A stretch of DNA of 40,033 nt from Candidatus Omnitrophota bacterium (GTDB lineage Bacteria; Omnitrophota; Gorgyraeia; Tantalellales; Tantalellaceae): NCBI GenBank assembly GCA_015231405.1, contig JADGBR010000005.1, positions 1 through 40,033 of the forward strand. Direction: 5' to 3'. The notes under the pieces are model-generated. The model was given only the letters and a program-made list of their open reading frames with translations, was not told the origin of the DNA and made no database searches. Position 1 is the first letter of the stretch, and every line of letters starts with the position of its first letter. Both the position numbers and the translations under genes were made by a program. Below are positions 17,184-27,036 of the stretch, piece by piece.

Positions 17184-17342
17184 CTAGCTCTTTTTAAATT
17201 TCTTGCTACATTTTGGGCAATCGACTTCATCGTCGAGAAACAAGCTGCACGACACATTGGCCCCGCAGTGGGGACATTTGACCATGTCCGCGCCCATGGC
17301 GAAATCATACTCTAGAAATTCATTTAAAAGATCATCGGCCAT
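17184..17342 (-). CDS. Small zinc-ribbon protein, copy B
   Basis: A 52-residue protein, MADDLLNEFLEYDF followed by KCPHCGANVSC and VDCPKC. All four cysteines needed for a ribbon are present, unlike its homologue at 5494-5646. Its ATG overlaps the stop of the cupin gene (TGATG), so they are coupled; the HNH gene starts 21 bases later. A longer frame to 17390 lies inside the cupin gene and is not used. Confidence 0.75.
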   Translation of the reverse strand: MADDLLNEFLEYDFAMGADMVKCPHCGANVSCSLFLDDEVDCPKCSKKFKKS

Positions 17343-17671
17343 CAGAACATCACCGCCACCCAGACGCTCTTTTCTTTGGGAGTCGTCCAATCTACCCTGT
17401 GAGCTACGCCATCTGGAATGAATATATAATCCCCAGGGTCCATATCAATAATCCTGTCAGCGGTGCGAAATCGCAGCTTTGCCTTTCCCTTAAGAAGAAT
17501 GACCCATTCGTTCTTCTTCGACTTGAGCCATTTGCCGGCAGGCGTCGACTGACCGAGAGAGGTTATCCTTTCTATCCTTAAACCTTTCTTGCCGGCGAGC
17601 TTCTCAAACACCTCTTTCCCTTTAGTGGGAGAAAGGTTAGTGTAGATATTGTGGACCTTAATGTCATCCAT
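17342..17671 (-). CDS. Small cupin-domain protein
   Basis: A 109-residue single cupin. The first motif is seen around GKWLKSKKNEWVILLKGKAK and the second as PGDYIFIPDGVAHRVDW. The usual G-x5-HxH histidines of motif 1 are replaced (no HxH is seen), so metal binding may rest on the remaining E and H residues or be lost. Small cupins can be isomerases, dioxygenases or sensors. It overlaps the zinc-ribbon gene. A link to the downstream defence genes is positional only. Confidence 0.75.
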   Translation of the reverse strand: MDDIKVHNIYTNLSPTKGKEVFEKLAGKKGLRIERITSLGQSTPAGKWLKSKKNEWVILLKGKAKLRFRTADRIIDMDPGDYIFIPDGVAHRVDWTTPKEKSVWVAVMF

Positions 17672-17788
17672 AGATTAAAAAATGGTCGCTGTCCCTATTT
17701 ACCCAAATTTCTTGCCGACTACCGAGAAATAGTGTTTGCCCCTAATGAACCATTGACCTTATTGTACTTTAATACTGCGCCATATTTT

Positions 17789-20700
17789 TTATGGGCTCAA
17801 CAAGTCTTTGATTTCTACTGGGATAGTTTTCTGGATTTTAGAAATCTCGCTCTTGGCCAAAGTTGTTATGGCTCCATCATACTGAAAACATTTTGATAGA
17901 AGCAATATCATAAACATGCTAATTTCTTCGCGAGAGAAAGAATTTCTTTTCAAGAGCCGAGCCCCATCCACAAGATATTTTTTTATTGTTTCGTCGTATT
18001 CAGCATTTCTTCTAAACAAAAGGTTGCCCCACACTATATTGAGATTCAATCCAAAGGTTTGAATGTATTTAAGCTTATCATATGGTTCTGCGGGGGAAGA
18101 GAACGAAAGCTCCAGCTCCTTGTCATGTTCAGAAAAAGTCCGCATTATTTCTAAATGGATTTCCGCGAGTTCTCTTCTGGTGAAAACATAATCATAATAA
18201 ACAAACCCTAACGAATGTCCAACCTCGACCAATGCCGTATAATTCAGCCCCTTTTTACATTCTTGGTATGTATACTCAAGCAACCTGAACAAATCTTTAG
18301 CAGAAATTGTTTTCGCAGATAATTTTATCTTTCGGGAATAAAGTTCACTTATCCACCAACTCAAACATTCATCGGACAGTATTAGATTTTTAAATTCCCA
18401 TAATTCTGCTTCAATCGTTTCCAATATTTTAACTGCCCGCTGGCACCCACTTGTTTGCTGAGCCTTTGCCACAGTATCAAATATTTCAAAAAGAGAATAT
18501 GCTAAAAACCTTTTGCTTTTTAAAGTTTTGATAGAAGGCTCGATAATACTCTTTGATATTACTTCTGCGATCTCTACGTCCCTACTTGAGTTGAATAACA
18601 ATGGAATGAAATCTTTAATCACAAGTATTTTTATTCCCTCATACCTTTCATCATCCGGAGTTTTAAGCCGCAAAGCTGTTCTCAGATTTTTTTCCCAACG
18701 ATGATTTCCCCCCAAAAGTCCTTGGACCATCCCTAGAGTATAAAAGGCAGCCATCCCAGCATTAATATTTGGAACCGCTTCGCTCAACACTCTAGCATAT
18801 ACACCTCTTTCAAATTTGGGATAAACTATAGTTGATTCTTCCTGTAATGGCTTGTTTTCGATATCGTGTTTTAATCTAGTTAACTGGGCCATTGCTATTA
18901 CTACAGTTGGAGCAAATAAATGCTTATTACGTATGTAATATCTTCTTAAAATCCATTCAACAATTCTAACGAATTCTTTGTATTGTTTCGTCTGTACAAA
19001 TGTTAGAGCCCTCTCGCCTTCGCTTTTAGCGTAATACTCTTCATAGGCGGGACTTAACAACCTATAACACATGCTAGCTTCTTTGAAATATTCACGTGCC
19101 TCTACCGGGTCGCTTGAAAGTAATCCTAATCTAAAGTTTGCCCAGCCGTAAGAAAAATCATCCTTTTTAATAACGCCTTCAAGATTTTTCAGATACGCTT
19201 CCTTGGCTGCGGAATATCTTCTGCAATAATAAAATACATCCCCTTTCAATTGTGATATTTGATATTCTGTCGTTGTTCCCCATAAATTGTTTTTTCGTGC
19301 AAAATCTTCTGCTGCAGCTATTTTCTCACACGCTTCTTCACTATGATTTTCTAGAAGAAATTGGGTTTCTACCAATAGTTTTACAAGTTGGGGCAAAATG
19401 CCATCCGCTGGAAACAAAGAGAGCACTACATCCTGTGAGATATTCTCGAGCTTTGCTTTTACGGCAATATCTAAACCTACAGCAATAAGGTTTCTGCGCG
19501 TATTTTCATTTGCCAAATCGGAATATTGAAAAACCTTACCAATAAGATTCCTTGTAATCACTTGTAGTGGCAAGATTGGAACCACACCAGCAAACAATGA
19601 ATCAATGGGAAAAAATGATTTATTTGTTTCTTTCCCTAAGGCTTCGAAATCAATTTCATCCAAAAGTTTTATGCCCCCTAACGGATCTTTCTGAATAACG
19701 CAAATCATTTTTTGAATTTTGATAATTGCAGCTATTAGCGGCTGATGATCATTAAAGGGTCCAGAAACCTTAAGCCTGTCAAAATTCATTTTTTCAAGGA
19801 TTTTAAATGCTTTTTCATTATCTCCAATGCGCAAGTGGGACAGAGACAACGAGAGAAGCACCATATTGTACATAATGGCTATTTTTTCATTTTCTGGCAC
19901 ATTTATATATTCCAGAATAGGTAAACTATCTAGAATATTTTTAAGTTGCTTATTCGACATAGTGGATTTATTCGCAGACTGCAGAAGATTGATTGCCCAG
20001 AAAAAGGCTCTTTCAGGATTGTTTGAAAGAATAGCATAACAGATGCCTTGGCTAACTTGCAACGCATCCAGACTTTTACCTTCCGTCTTCAATAATTCAA
20101 TGCTTATCAAGTCATATATTTTAGAATACTTATCCTTGTCAAAATAAGCCCGGGTAACTTCCTTGTATACTGGCGCCATGCGATATCCTTGCTCTGCATC
20201 CCCTTCGATGACATTTCCCTCAAGTTTTTCAAGAATAATTTTAAAAGGTTTAACAATTGGCAATATTTTGTTTTGCATAATCACATTTATTACTTTTTCA
20301 TTTGCGCTATAAACCAAAGTTGACATAGAGAGCACAAAGTTCAACAAGTCCACATCATTCTCAATGATATCTTCGAAAAGAAAGTTTTTTAGTTCTCGAC
20401 CTAGATCTTCATCTGCGACTAATGGGGGTTTTATAAGATTTAAAAATAACTCTCGCTGCGTTCGACATTTTCGCGCCAATGCCAATGCAATTAACGGATG
20501 CCCCGCACACGTCATTTCAAGTTGTTTAAGATAAGATTCCTCTAAATAATAGTCTTGCCCAAGAATGTTTTGTGATAAGAATTCTTTTATTTCATTAATT
20601 TTCCAAGGAATAACGGCAACCTCATAATCGATTATGCTATGCAAATGTTTCAGTCCCTTATTCCTAACAAAAATTACTCCTACTTTAGTAAAAGGAAAGG

Positions 20701-21823
20701 ATGTTTTTATCTTGTTTAGCCATTGGAAGATTAAATTTTCCCCAGCTTCGACCAGCAACTCGCTGTTATCAACGATATACACTGTTTCCTTAAAACCATT
20801 AGTATCTTTCCGAATATTGGCATCCTCAATTCTTACAAATCCATTAACTATGTCTGTTACATTTTCGGGAGAAACATAGATTTTTAAAATACTGGCAACA
20901 AAATCAAGTGCGAAAATACGACTTTCCGCTTCCCCTTGAAATATATAACTACAGTCAAACCATTTTATGGTCATTCCATCAGAGAACCACTTGTGAGCGA
21001 TCCGAGAGATTAGGGCAGTCTTTCCGATTTTTGGTATACCCAAACAAACCTGAATCTTACCAAAAGGTTTTAGTAATGGATAATCCTCCGGGATGCTTCT
21101 GTTAACTGTTCCGGGAGATGGCAAATTCTTTCGTTCAAATCGTGAATTCAAGTCGACAGTTTTGCTAAAAGCATATTCTCTTGCCTTATCTAATTCGAGA
21201 AATTTTTCAAAAGATTCTTCCGCCAGAGAAAGTGCTTTAACAAGACCACAAGTATTTGTTTGCTGCAATTCAATGGCCAATTTATGCTTATTCAAATCTG
21301 TGAATCTATCTATAGCATTAAAAGTATGTGGGAGATGTTTTTTAAATAAAGAAATAAATTCAGGAATAATTTTGTCGCTCAATATTTGTTCTATGTCAAC
21401 CAACGCTTTCAGGTCGATATCAGCTGAGGTTTTGTTGCGAGCATATACTATTATGTCTGATTTAATATTCGGTAGATTTGTAGGGATTTCCCGATTCGAA
21501 CATAACACAATTTCTTGAAGATCTTTTAATTCTGCCAAACAGCTGTCAATATCCTCACAGGGCTTCCACTTAGAGAGATCTTTTGTTTTCTTCCAATAGT
21601 TCTCTTGTGTGCCACATTGCACAGCAATTTGTTTTCCATTAGTTAAAGTTTTGATTAGGTCAGGAGTGCCTTTACGAGTTTTCCCTTCGACCGTATGACC
21701 GAATCTCTCTAAGCCTTGGTATTTAGGATCTATTAGCGGAAGCAAATCCAGACAAAAATCCTGGAAAGCGCCTGCTTCCATTTCTTTTACCTCTTTTGAT
21801 AGTATAGATTTCAGATTTATCAT
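17789..21823 (-). CDS. STAND-type NTPase with N-terminal nuclease-like domain (Avs-like candidate)
   Basis: A 1344-residue protein. Residues about 15-130 look like a PD-(D/E)xK-type effector: EGKTRKGTPDLI with D55, then KQIAVQCGTQ in place of the classical ExK/QxK, a variant seen in large STAND proteins. Residues about 250-480 form a P-loop domain with Walker A GIPKIGKT (262-269) and a VYIVDN Walker B-like strand (about 348-353). The remaining 850 residues are alpha-helical, TPR-like repeats that would sense a ligand. This order (nuclease, STAND NTPase, sensor repeats) is that of antiviral STAND (Avs) proteins, which detect phage proteins and then degrade DNA. It is a single-gene unit with gaps on both sides. 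Exact subfamily is unknown. Confidence 0.75.
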   Translation of the reverse strand: MINLKSILSKEVKEMEAGAFQDFCLDLLPLIDPKYQGLERFGHTVEGKTRKGTPDLIKTLTNGKQIAVQCGTQENYWKKTKDLSKWKPCEDIDSCLAELKDLQEIVLCSNREIPTNLPNIKSDIIVYARNKTSADIDLKALVDIEQILSDKIIPEFISLFKKHLPHTFNAIDRFTDLNKHKLAIELQQTNTCGLVKALSLAEESFEKFLELDKAREYAFSKTVDLNSRFERKNLPSPGTVNRSIPEDYPLLKPFGKIQVCLGIPKIGKTALISRIAHKWFSDGMTIKWFDCSYIFQGEAESRIFALDFVASILKIYVSPENVTDIVNGFVRIEDANIRKDTNGFKETVYIVDNSELLVEAGENLIFQWLNKIKTSFPFTKVGVIFVRNKGLKHLHSIIDYEVAVIPWKINEIKEFLSQNILGQDYYLEESYLKQLEMTCAGHPLIALALARKCRTQRELFLNLIKPPLVADEDLGRELKNFLFEDIIENDVDLLNFVLSMSTLVYSANEKVINVIMQNKILPIVKPFKIILEKLEGNVIEGDAEQGYRMAPVYKEVTRAYFDKDKYSKIYDLISIELLKTEGKSLDALQVSQGICYAILSNNPERAFFWAINLLQSANKSTMSNKQLKNILDSLPILEYINVPENEKIAIMYNMVLLSLSLSHLRIGDNEKAFKILEKMNFDRLKVSGPFNDHQPLIAAIIKIQKMICVIQKDPLGGIKLLDEIDFEALGKETNKSFFPIDSLFAGVVPILPLQVITRNLIGKVFQYSDLANENTRRNLIAVGLDIAVKAKLENISQDVVLSLFPADGILPQLVKLLVETQFLLENHSEEACEKIAAAEDFARKNNLWGTTTEYQISQLKGDVFYYCRRYSAAKEAYLKNLEGVIKKDDFSYGWANFRLGLLSSDPVEAREYFKEASMCYRLLSPAYEEYYAKSEGERALTFVQTKQYKEFVRIVEWILRRYYIRNKHLFAPTVVIAMAQLTRLKHDIENKPLQEESTIVYPKFERGVYARVLSEAVPNINAGMAAFYTLGMVQGLLGGNHRWEKNLRTALRLKTPDDERYEGIKILVIKDFIPLLFNSSRDVEIAEVISKSIIEPSIKTLKSKRFLAYSLFEIFDTVAKAQQTSGCQRAVKILETIEAELWEFKNLILSDECLSWWISELYSRKIKLSAKTISAKDLFRLLEYTYQECKKGLNYTALVEVGHSLGFVYYDYVFTRRELAEIHLEIMRTFSEHDKELELSFSSPAEPYDKLKYIQTFGLNLNIVWGNLLFRRNAEYDETIKKYLVDGARLLKRNSFSREEISMFMILLLSKCFQYDGAITTLAKSEISKIQKTIPVEIKDLLSP

Positions 21824-22015
21824 ATATTATTACCCATTGGATCATGTTTTAAGAAAATACAGTATTTTTATCAATAAACCTGTGAATATTTCTCTGTCTC
21901 GAACAGATCTTTCAGATTATGTAATTTGGCCATTATTAAAACATTGTTCAAATTAATCTTGCTCGTTCCAGAGTCAGATATAATTTTGCCCATATTCTTA
22001 CCACATATATTTTCT

Positions 22016-23452
22016 CTATCCCATCATAACCTCTCGAAACCGATCGTTAAATAATTTATCAATTTCTTCCTCTTGCTTTTTTGCCTTATAAGATAAAATT
22101 GTAATAATGTCATCATCATCTAGCGCAACTATAAAGCCTCGATTATCCTTGGCCGTGTCTTTACATCTTTGAATAAATAACTTCTTATCCTGAAAACGCC
22201 TACATACTAAAAAACCAAATAAACCTTTATTTGGACCAAATCTACCGCTTAGCTGGTCTAATTCAGGGTTGTTTAAATCATTGGTATAATTTTTGCATTC
22301 AATCATTATAAAGTTGCATGGAATTCCATTTATAGCATATAACCTATGGAAAAATAATGCAGTATCAGCATTAGTAAAAGTAATATCAATTCGCTTTCTC
22401 CCTTCATGAATTTCTTTTTCTTTTGTTGGGTAGATTAAGTAGGGATAGAAAATAAACTCCATAATTCCGATCATCAAGTCGTGGTACTTTCCTGCCTCCG
22501 CATTGCCTGGATTGACAGCCTTGAGATTAGCTATAAGATATCGCACGAGATCTTTTAAATCCAAGTCAGTTGTTATCTCCTTATCCGAAATAACTTTTAA
22601 ACGCTTTGCCTTTGCGGCCTTGTATTTGTCTAAAATGTCGGGGTGTTTCTTTGAAAATTTATAAATATATTCTTTTGAACAGGCATATCTTTCTTTTAAG
22701 TCTTTTTTATAAACAACTTTTTTCCCTTTTTTGAGTGTATGCACCAGTGATGAGTTTGCATTGATGTGCTCCGCTTGCAAATAGTTCAATATGTATTTCC
22801 CATAATATTCTTGGTAATTACACGAAAACTCAATCCTAGCAATCGCCTTGGGCACTAAAATTATTCGTTCCCCATGATATACAGGTAACTGGAAATATTC
22901 ATCTACCCATGATTGACTCGATTGATCCCAGAAATAACCTGAAGCAACTTTAGATTTAATTACTATCCCATGCAAAATGCATTGATCTAAAGTATATTCC
23001 ATTAATTTTTTCTTAATAAGTCTAGTAGTTATGTCGCTGATTTTGTCGGGGCCAATTCCTTCTACCATAAGTTCTCAATCCGACAACTCAGTAATAAATC
23101 CTGTCTTAACAGCTGAACTTTCTTTTAATTTTTTATAAAGAAGAGCTGATTGTGTGCCACTAACGCCTTTCCCTTGTGATTTTCCGGTCGAAAACCCAAG
23201 ATGGGTCTCATTTGTCTCGTTAAGTCTTGATAACATTTTTATCGCAACCTTTTCTTCATCATTTTTTATCGCATCAATTACCAACTGAAAATATTCTACG
23301 ATAATATTATGACACTCCACTGACCATAAATCGTTCCTTTTGCTAATAGCATAGGGATCGATAAATAAAGGAATATCAGTTTTCAAGTCAATATCAACAA
23401 AATCTAATTCTGGCTGTGTTTTATTAAGTTTAAACGCTTTTGAGAATTTCAT
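22016..23452 (-). pseudogene. PD-(D/E)xK nuclease gene interrupted by an in-frame TGA
   Basis: Two open frames (23452-23075, 125 residues; 23068-22016, 350 residues) lie in the same reading frame, separated only by a TGA at 23077-23075 and two sense codons. Read through, they form one protein of about 477 residues, which agrees with how I remember the family, where ...LSD-C-EL... precedes GIGPDKISDIT. The second part has the nuclease core RKRIDITF (D228) and IMIECKNY (E257-x-K259). So a Cys codon (TGC or TGT) has probably become TGA. The ATG at 23068 could still restart translation of the nuclease half. The first half's role is unknown. Confidence 0.7.
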
Positions 23453-23685
23453 CCTCTGTCCTGTCTTGTTTTATAGGAAAGAAAGTTATATTTAAAAAGA
23501 ATTACCTGGCCTGTTTATTCTGTAGTATTATTACCAATATTTCTAAACGCTTTACCGAAACACTCACCGTTCAACACTTACCAAGGCATATAGGTCAACG
23601 GAACACTTTTTACCCGAATTTGCTTTGTAACATTTTTGTTGAAAACACTTGAATCCCGACCATACAACACATCTCGCCAGAAAAG

Positions 23686-26600
23686 TTATGATAACACCTT
23701 AATAAATTCTGCAACCACCCTGAAATCATCACCGGCAACATTATTCAGGATAATATCCTTAAACTGTTTATTGTCCGGAGACAAAATAATTTGCTTATGC
23801 CTCCAGGTACCGTCCTTAAGATTCTCCTTTTCGCTCTTGTAACGTTTGATTGTATATTTTTGGCTTGTTTCAGGATCAGCTACCAGCTGAGACTCTACAA
23901 GCACAACCAAACCATTCCTTGAGCCTCCGCGTTCAAAACGAAATAAACACCAACTCCCATCTGGAATTGTCGGTTCCATTGACTTGCCAAATACCTGTGC
24001 AATAAACATATCATCCTTAAGATAGCGCTTATCAGATATCGGCTTCCAGCCTATTGTATTTGTAGTTGGCTGCTCTCCAAAAGCGGTTGCTACCGCCTGG
24101 AGATCATAAACTGGCAGATAGCCATCTGTATATCTAGCGTCATCCAAAATATCAGTTAAAAATAAATTAAATTCCAAATCATTAGCTTTTGTATGTTCGC
24201 CATGCCCCTTTAGCAGCCCAGAAATTGTCGAGCTTAATGTTATTTTGTCAGTCGGTACGATCACATATCTCCAAGGTTTGACTATTCCATATTTTCCGAT
24301 GTTTTTTGAAACTAAATCACAATATTTATCTGCCGTCCTCTTTTTTTCTTGCACGTCGAAACTATCGATTTCTGCGCTCGGCTTAACTTCAATCATTACA
24401 ATTTCCTTTTTGAACTCAACAACAAAATCGGGTTCATATCTATGTTGGGAATTACCGGCTTCATCACGCCAATAAAGCCCCTCAAATTGATTCGGCGCGG
24501 GCCGCAACCAATCTTCAACAGCCTTATCTTTATCTAAGAGATATGCCATCCTTGCCTCATCAGATGAATCGAAACGATACATAACATGGCAGGCTTTTTT
24601 AAAACCGGTATAAACTTTATCTCTAGGAAAGCGATCAATCTGAGAGTCTAAAGTAACCGGTTTTTCACCAATAACTAGCGTTATATTATATTGTTCAAGG
24701 TAAGCTTTGGGCTCTCTGATCCCGGACTCAAGGTATCCATCTGACACAAATTCTTTGTGCTTAAGTATTTGGTCATAAATTTCTTTGCCTATCTGTCGGA
24801 AATTATTCTCAATCATCATCTTTAGTGTGTTCTCATCCGATTTTGCACGTACCCTGTAAAATTCAACCGCCTGTTTTGAAAGTTTAAGCAACAGCTCCTT
24901 CTGTTCCTCATAGTCAATAAGGGGATGGTCCATCAGGGCAGAGATAATAGTATTTGCGGGACTTTGTTTTCTTCCTTCGCCAAGGTTTGATACCCGCGTA
25001 ACTTCTGTTTCCTTGCCGCCCTTCATAGTGTCACCGAAGAGATCCACTTCTTGGCCACCCTGAAGACGCTCCTCGAGAATTGAAGTTTCTGTCGCATACC
25101 TAGTCAAAAGCTTTGTATCCAGATCAAAATCTTTTATTTCCAGTTCCCCATAATGCGGTGTAAGTATAAGCCGCGGAACAGGAATGTTCCGTTGTTCCAT
25201 TGCTTGCCCAGACACTCTCCTCACTTCTTCGAGCTCTTTTTTTGCCGGTTCGCTTAATACTCCCCAGAGAGTTCCTTCGCCCAAAGGTTCCATCTCTCTT
25301 TTTTCTCCTTCGCGATGCTTGTGGTAATCCAGAAAGCTCATTCTTGAGGCTTCCTGTTTGGCTAAAATCTCAACGTACTCATTCTTTTTAGCTTCAATTG
25401 TTTCAACTTTTACATCTTCCGGGGTATCTTCTGTGATGACTGGACTAACTGCTTTTACTGCCTGCACCTCTATCTCTTTCATGATCGCAGGGCTGTTTTT
25501 AATCTTATCTTGAATACCAGCTACAAATGCCGACGGTACTTCGACAACCTCTTTAACTAATTTTGCATCGTTAATCGCGACACTCTCAATATTAGTCGGT
25601 TGAATAAGTTTAGATTTTCTTGCGCCTTCTATCACTTTTGCATAGTTGTCATGTGCAACGATCATAACACGGTCGACATTTTTATTCCCTGTCCTCTCCC
25701 CATATGGCAACCTAAGACCACGACCGATTGTTTGCTCCGTAAGAATTTCAGAAGCCGAAGAACGTATTGGAGCAATAGTATAAATATTTGCAACGTCCCA
25801 TCCCTCTTTGAGCATATTTACATGAATAACTATCTCAACAATATTATCAGGATGCTCAAGGGATATCAGTTTTTCAATTGTCTCGTCCGCTTCATCTCCC
25901 TTTGTTTTGGTATGGACCTCTATTACCTTTCCTTTATAATTTCCTCCCCTAAAATCGTCGCTGTCGATCAGAGCGCGGAGCTGTTCAGCATGAGCAATAT
26001 TCTTGGACACGACAAGCATGACAGGTTTTATTGCGGGCTTTTTATTCTCGAAAGAATATTCCTTGAGAGCAATTTTTGCGCGCTCATGAAAATAGGCGGC
26101 AAGCTGTAGCTTTCTCGCATCAGTTTCTATGGACTCATCGTCCCACTGGCTAAAATCAACGTCGCCTTCGGTCCCTACCCACGGATCTTTAACATAACCG
26201 TCACGAATGGCGTCGCCAAGATTGTAGGTATAAAAGATGTTTTTCTTGAGAACCGGCTCCGAAGACGCTTTATTTGTTTTCGCTACAACATAGGGCGTGG
26301 CCGTAAATTCAAGGCCAAATAATGGGTTAATCCGATCCAGAGATCCCATAGCAGCATCCGCATGATAATGGTGTGATTCGTCCAGCAGAACCACCAAATC
26401 ATCCAAAGTGTTGAGATAATCGAAATAAGATTCCCCCAAGGTTTCGCTGAATTTCGTGATACCTTTTTCTTGCTCTATGTCTTTTTGAGCGAATTGCTGA
26501 ACATTAAAGATATTAATTTGCACTTGGTTGCCGAATAAATCCGCGGTAGCTTGATTTTGTGCGTAGTTGTCTTTTGTGATAATCCGCGCCGTATTTATAT

Positions 26601-27036
26601 TGATTTCCTTGATGCCCCGAAATACATATTTTGGATTGCTCGATCTACTAAAATCATCGACCAATTTCCGATAAATGGTGTTGCCAGGTGCCACGATCAT
26701 AAAATGTTGAATGCTGTACACAAGATAAAGATATGCGACGAAGGCGCCCATAAGGCGGGTCTTGCCCACGCCTGTCGCAAGAGCAAATGTATATGCCGGA
26801 AAGGTTCTCTCAAAGGCTTGGAACAACTTTAACTCTGGAACCTTCTGCACATACTGTTTCGTAACCGTCTCGACATCACCCGTATTACCGCGGTTTTCCC
26901 GCTTCCGACGACTGATTACTTGCTGTCCAGCAACCGATTCCAAATACTCAGCGAAAAGCATCAAACTCTTGGCTTGAGGGGTCCGAAGACTCATTGCGTT
27001 CGTAATATATTGCAGGGCCTGATCTTTATTCATCAT
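23686..27036 (-). CDS. res: Type III-like restriction helicase-nuclease with C-terminal S24 protease domain
   Basis: A 1116-residue protein. The helicase has Walker A ATGVGKT (87-93), DESHH (219-223) and later motif VI-type QTIGRGLRLPYG. A nuclease core, YEPDFVVEF...MIEVKPS, sits at about 867-886. The last 110 residues are an S24/LexA-like domain: FGKSMEPTIPDGS with the serine near 1019 and YTIKRYKS with the lysine near 1064, so the Ser-Lys dyad looks complete. The ATG at 27036 has a GAGG box and overlaps the mod stop by 11 bases. It is the Res subunit of a type III-like R-M system whose Mod is truncated. The S24 fusion is not part of textbook Res proteins. Confidence 0.88.
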   Translation of the reverse strand: MMNKDQALQYITNAMSLRTPQAKSLMLFAEYLESVAGQQVISRRKRENRGNTGDVETVTKQYVQKVPELKLFQAFERTFPAYTFALATGVGKTRLMGAFVAYLYLVYSIQHFMIVAPGNTIYRKLVDDFSRSSNPKYVFRGIKEININTARIITKDNYAQNQATADLFGNQVQINIFNVQQFAQKDIEQEKGITKFSETLGESYFDYLNTLDDLVVLLDESHHYHADAAMGSLDRINPLFGLEFTATPYVVAKTNKASSEPVLKKNIFYTYNLGDAIRDGYVKDPWVGTEGDVDFSQWDDESIETDARKLQLAAYFHERAKIALKEYSFENKKPAIKPVMLVVSKNIAHAEQLRALIDSDDFRGGNYKGKVIEVHTKTKGDEADETIEKLISLEHPDNIVEIVIHVNMLKEGWDVANIYTIAPIRSSASEILTEQTIGRGLRLPYGERTGNKNVDRVMIVAHDNYAKVIEGARKSKLIQPTNIESVAINDAKLVKEVVEVPSAFVAGIQDKIKNSPAIMKEIEVQAVKAVSPVITEDTPEDVKVETIEAKKNEYVEILAKQEASRMSFLDYHKHREGEKREMEPLGEGTLWGVLSEPAKKELEEVRRVSGQAMEQRNIPVPRLILTPHYGELEIKDFDLDTKLLTRYATETSILEERLQGGQEVDLFGDTMKGGKETEVTRVSNLGEGRKQSPANTIISALMDHPLIDYEEQKELLLKLSKQAVEFYRVRAKSDENTLKMMIENNFRQIGKEIYDQILKHKEFVSDGYLESGIREPKAYLEQYNITLVIGEKPVTLDSQIDRFPRDKVYTGFKKACHVMYRFDSSDEARMAYLLDKDKAVEDWLRPAPNQFEGLYWRDEAGNSQHRYEPDFVVEFKKEIVMIEVKPSAEIDSFDVQEKKRTADKYCDLVSKNIGKYGIVKPWRYVIVPTDKITLSSTISGLLKGHGEHTKANDLEFNLFLTDILDDARYTDGYLPVYDLQAVATAFGEQPTTNTIGWKPISDKRYLKDDMFIAQVFGKSMEPTIPDGSWCLFRFERGGSRNGLVVLVESQLVADPETSQKYTIKRYKSEKENLKDGTWRHKQIILSPDNKQFKDIILNNVAGDDFRVVAEFIKVLS

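Noticed and set aside
23066-23077. Selenocysteine insertion at the in-frame TGA
   Set aside because: No convincing bacterial SECIS-like stem-loop is seen just downstream, and other selenoprotein genes are not in the window.
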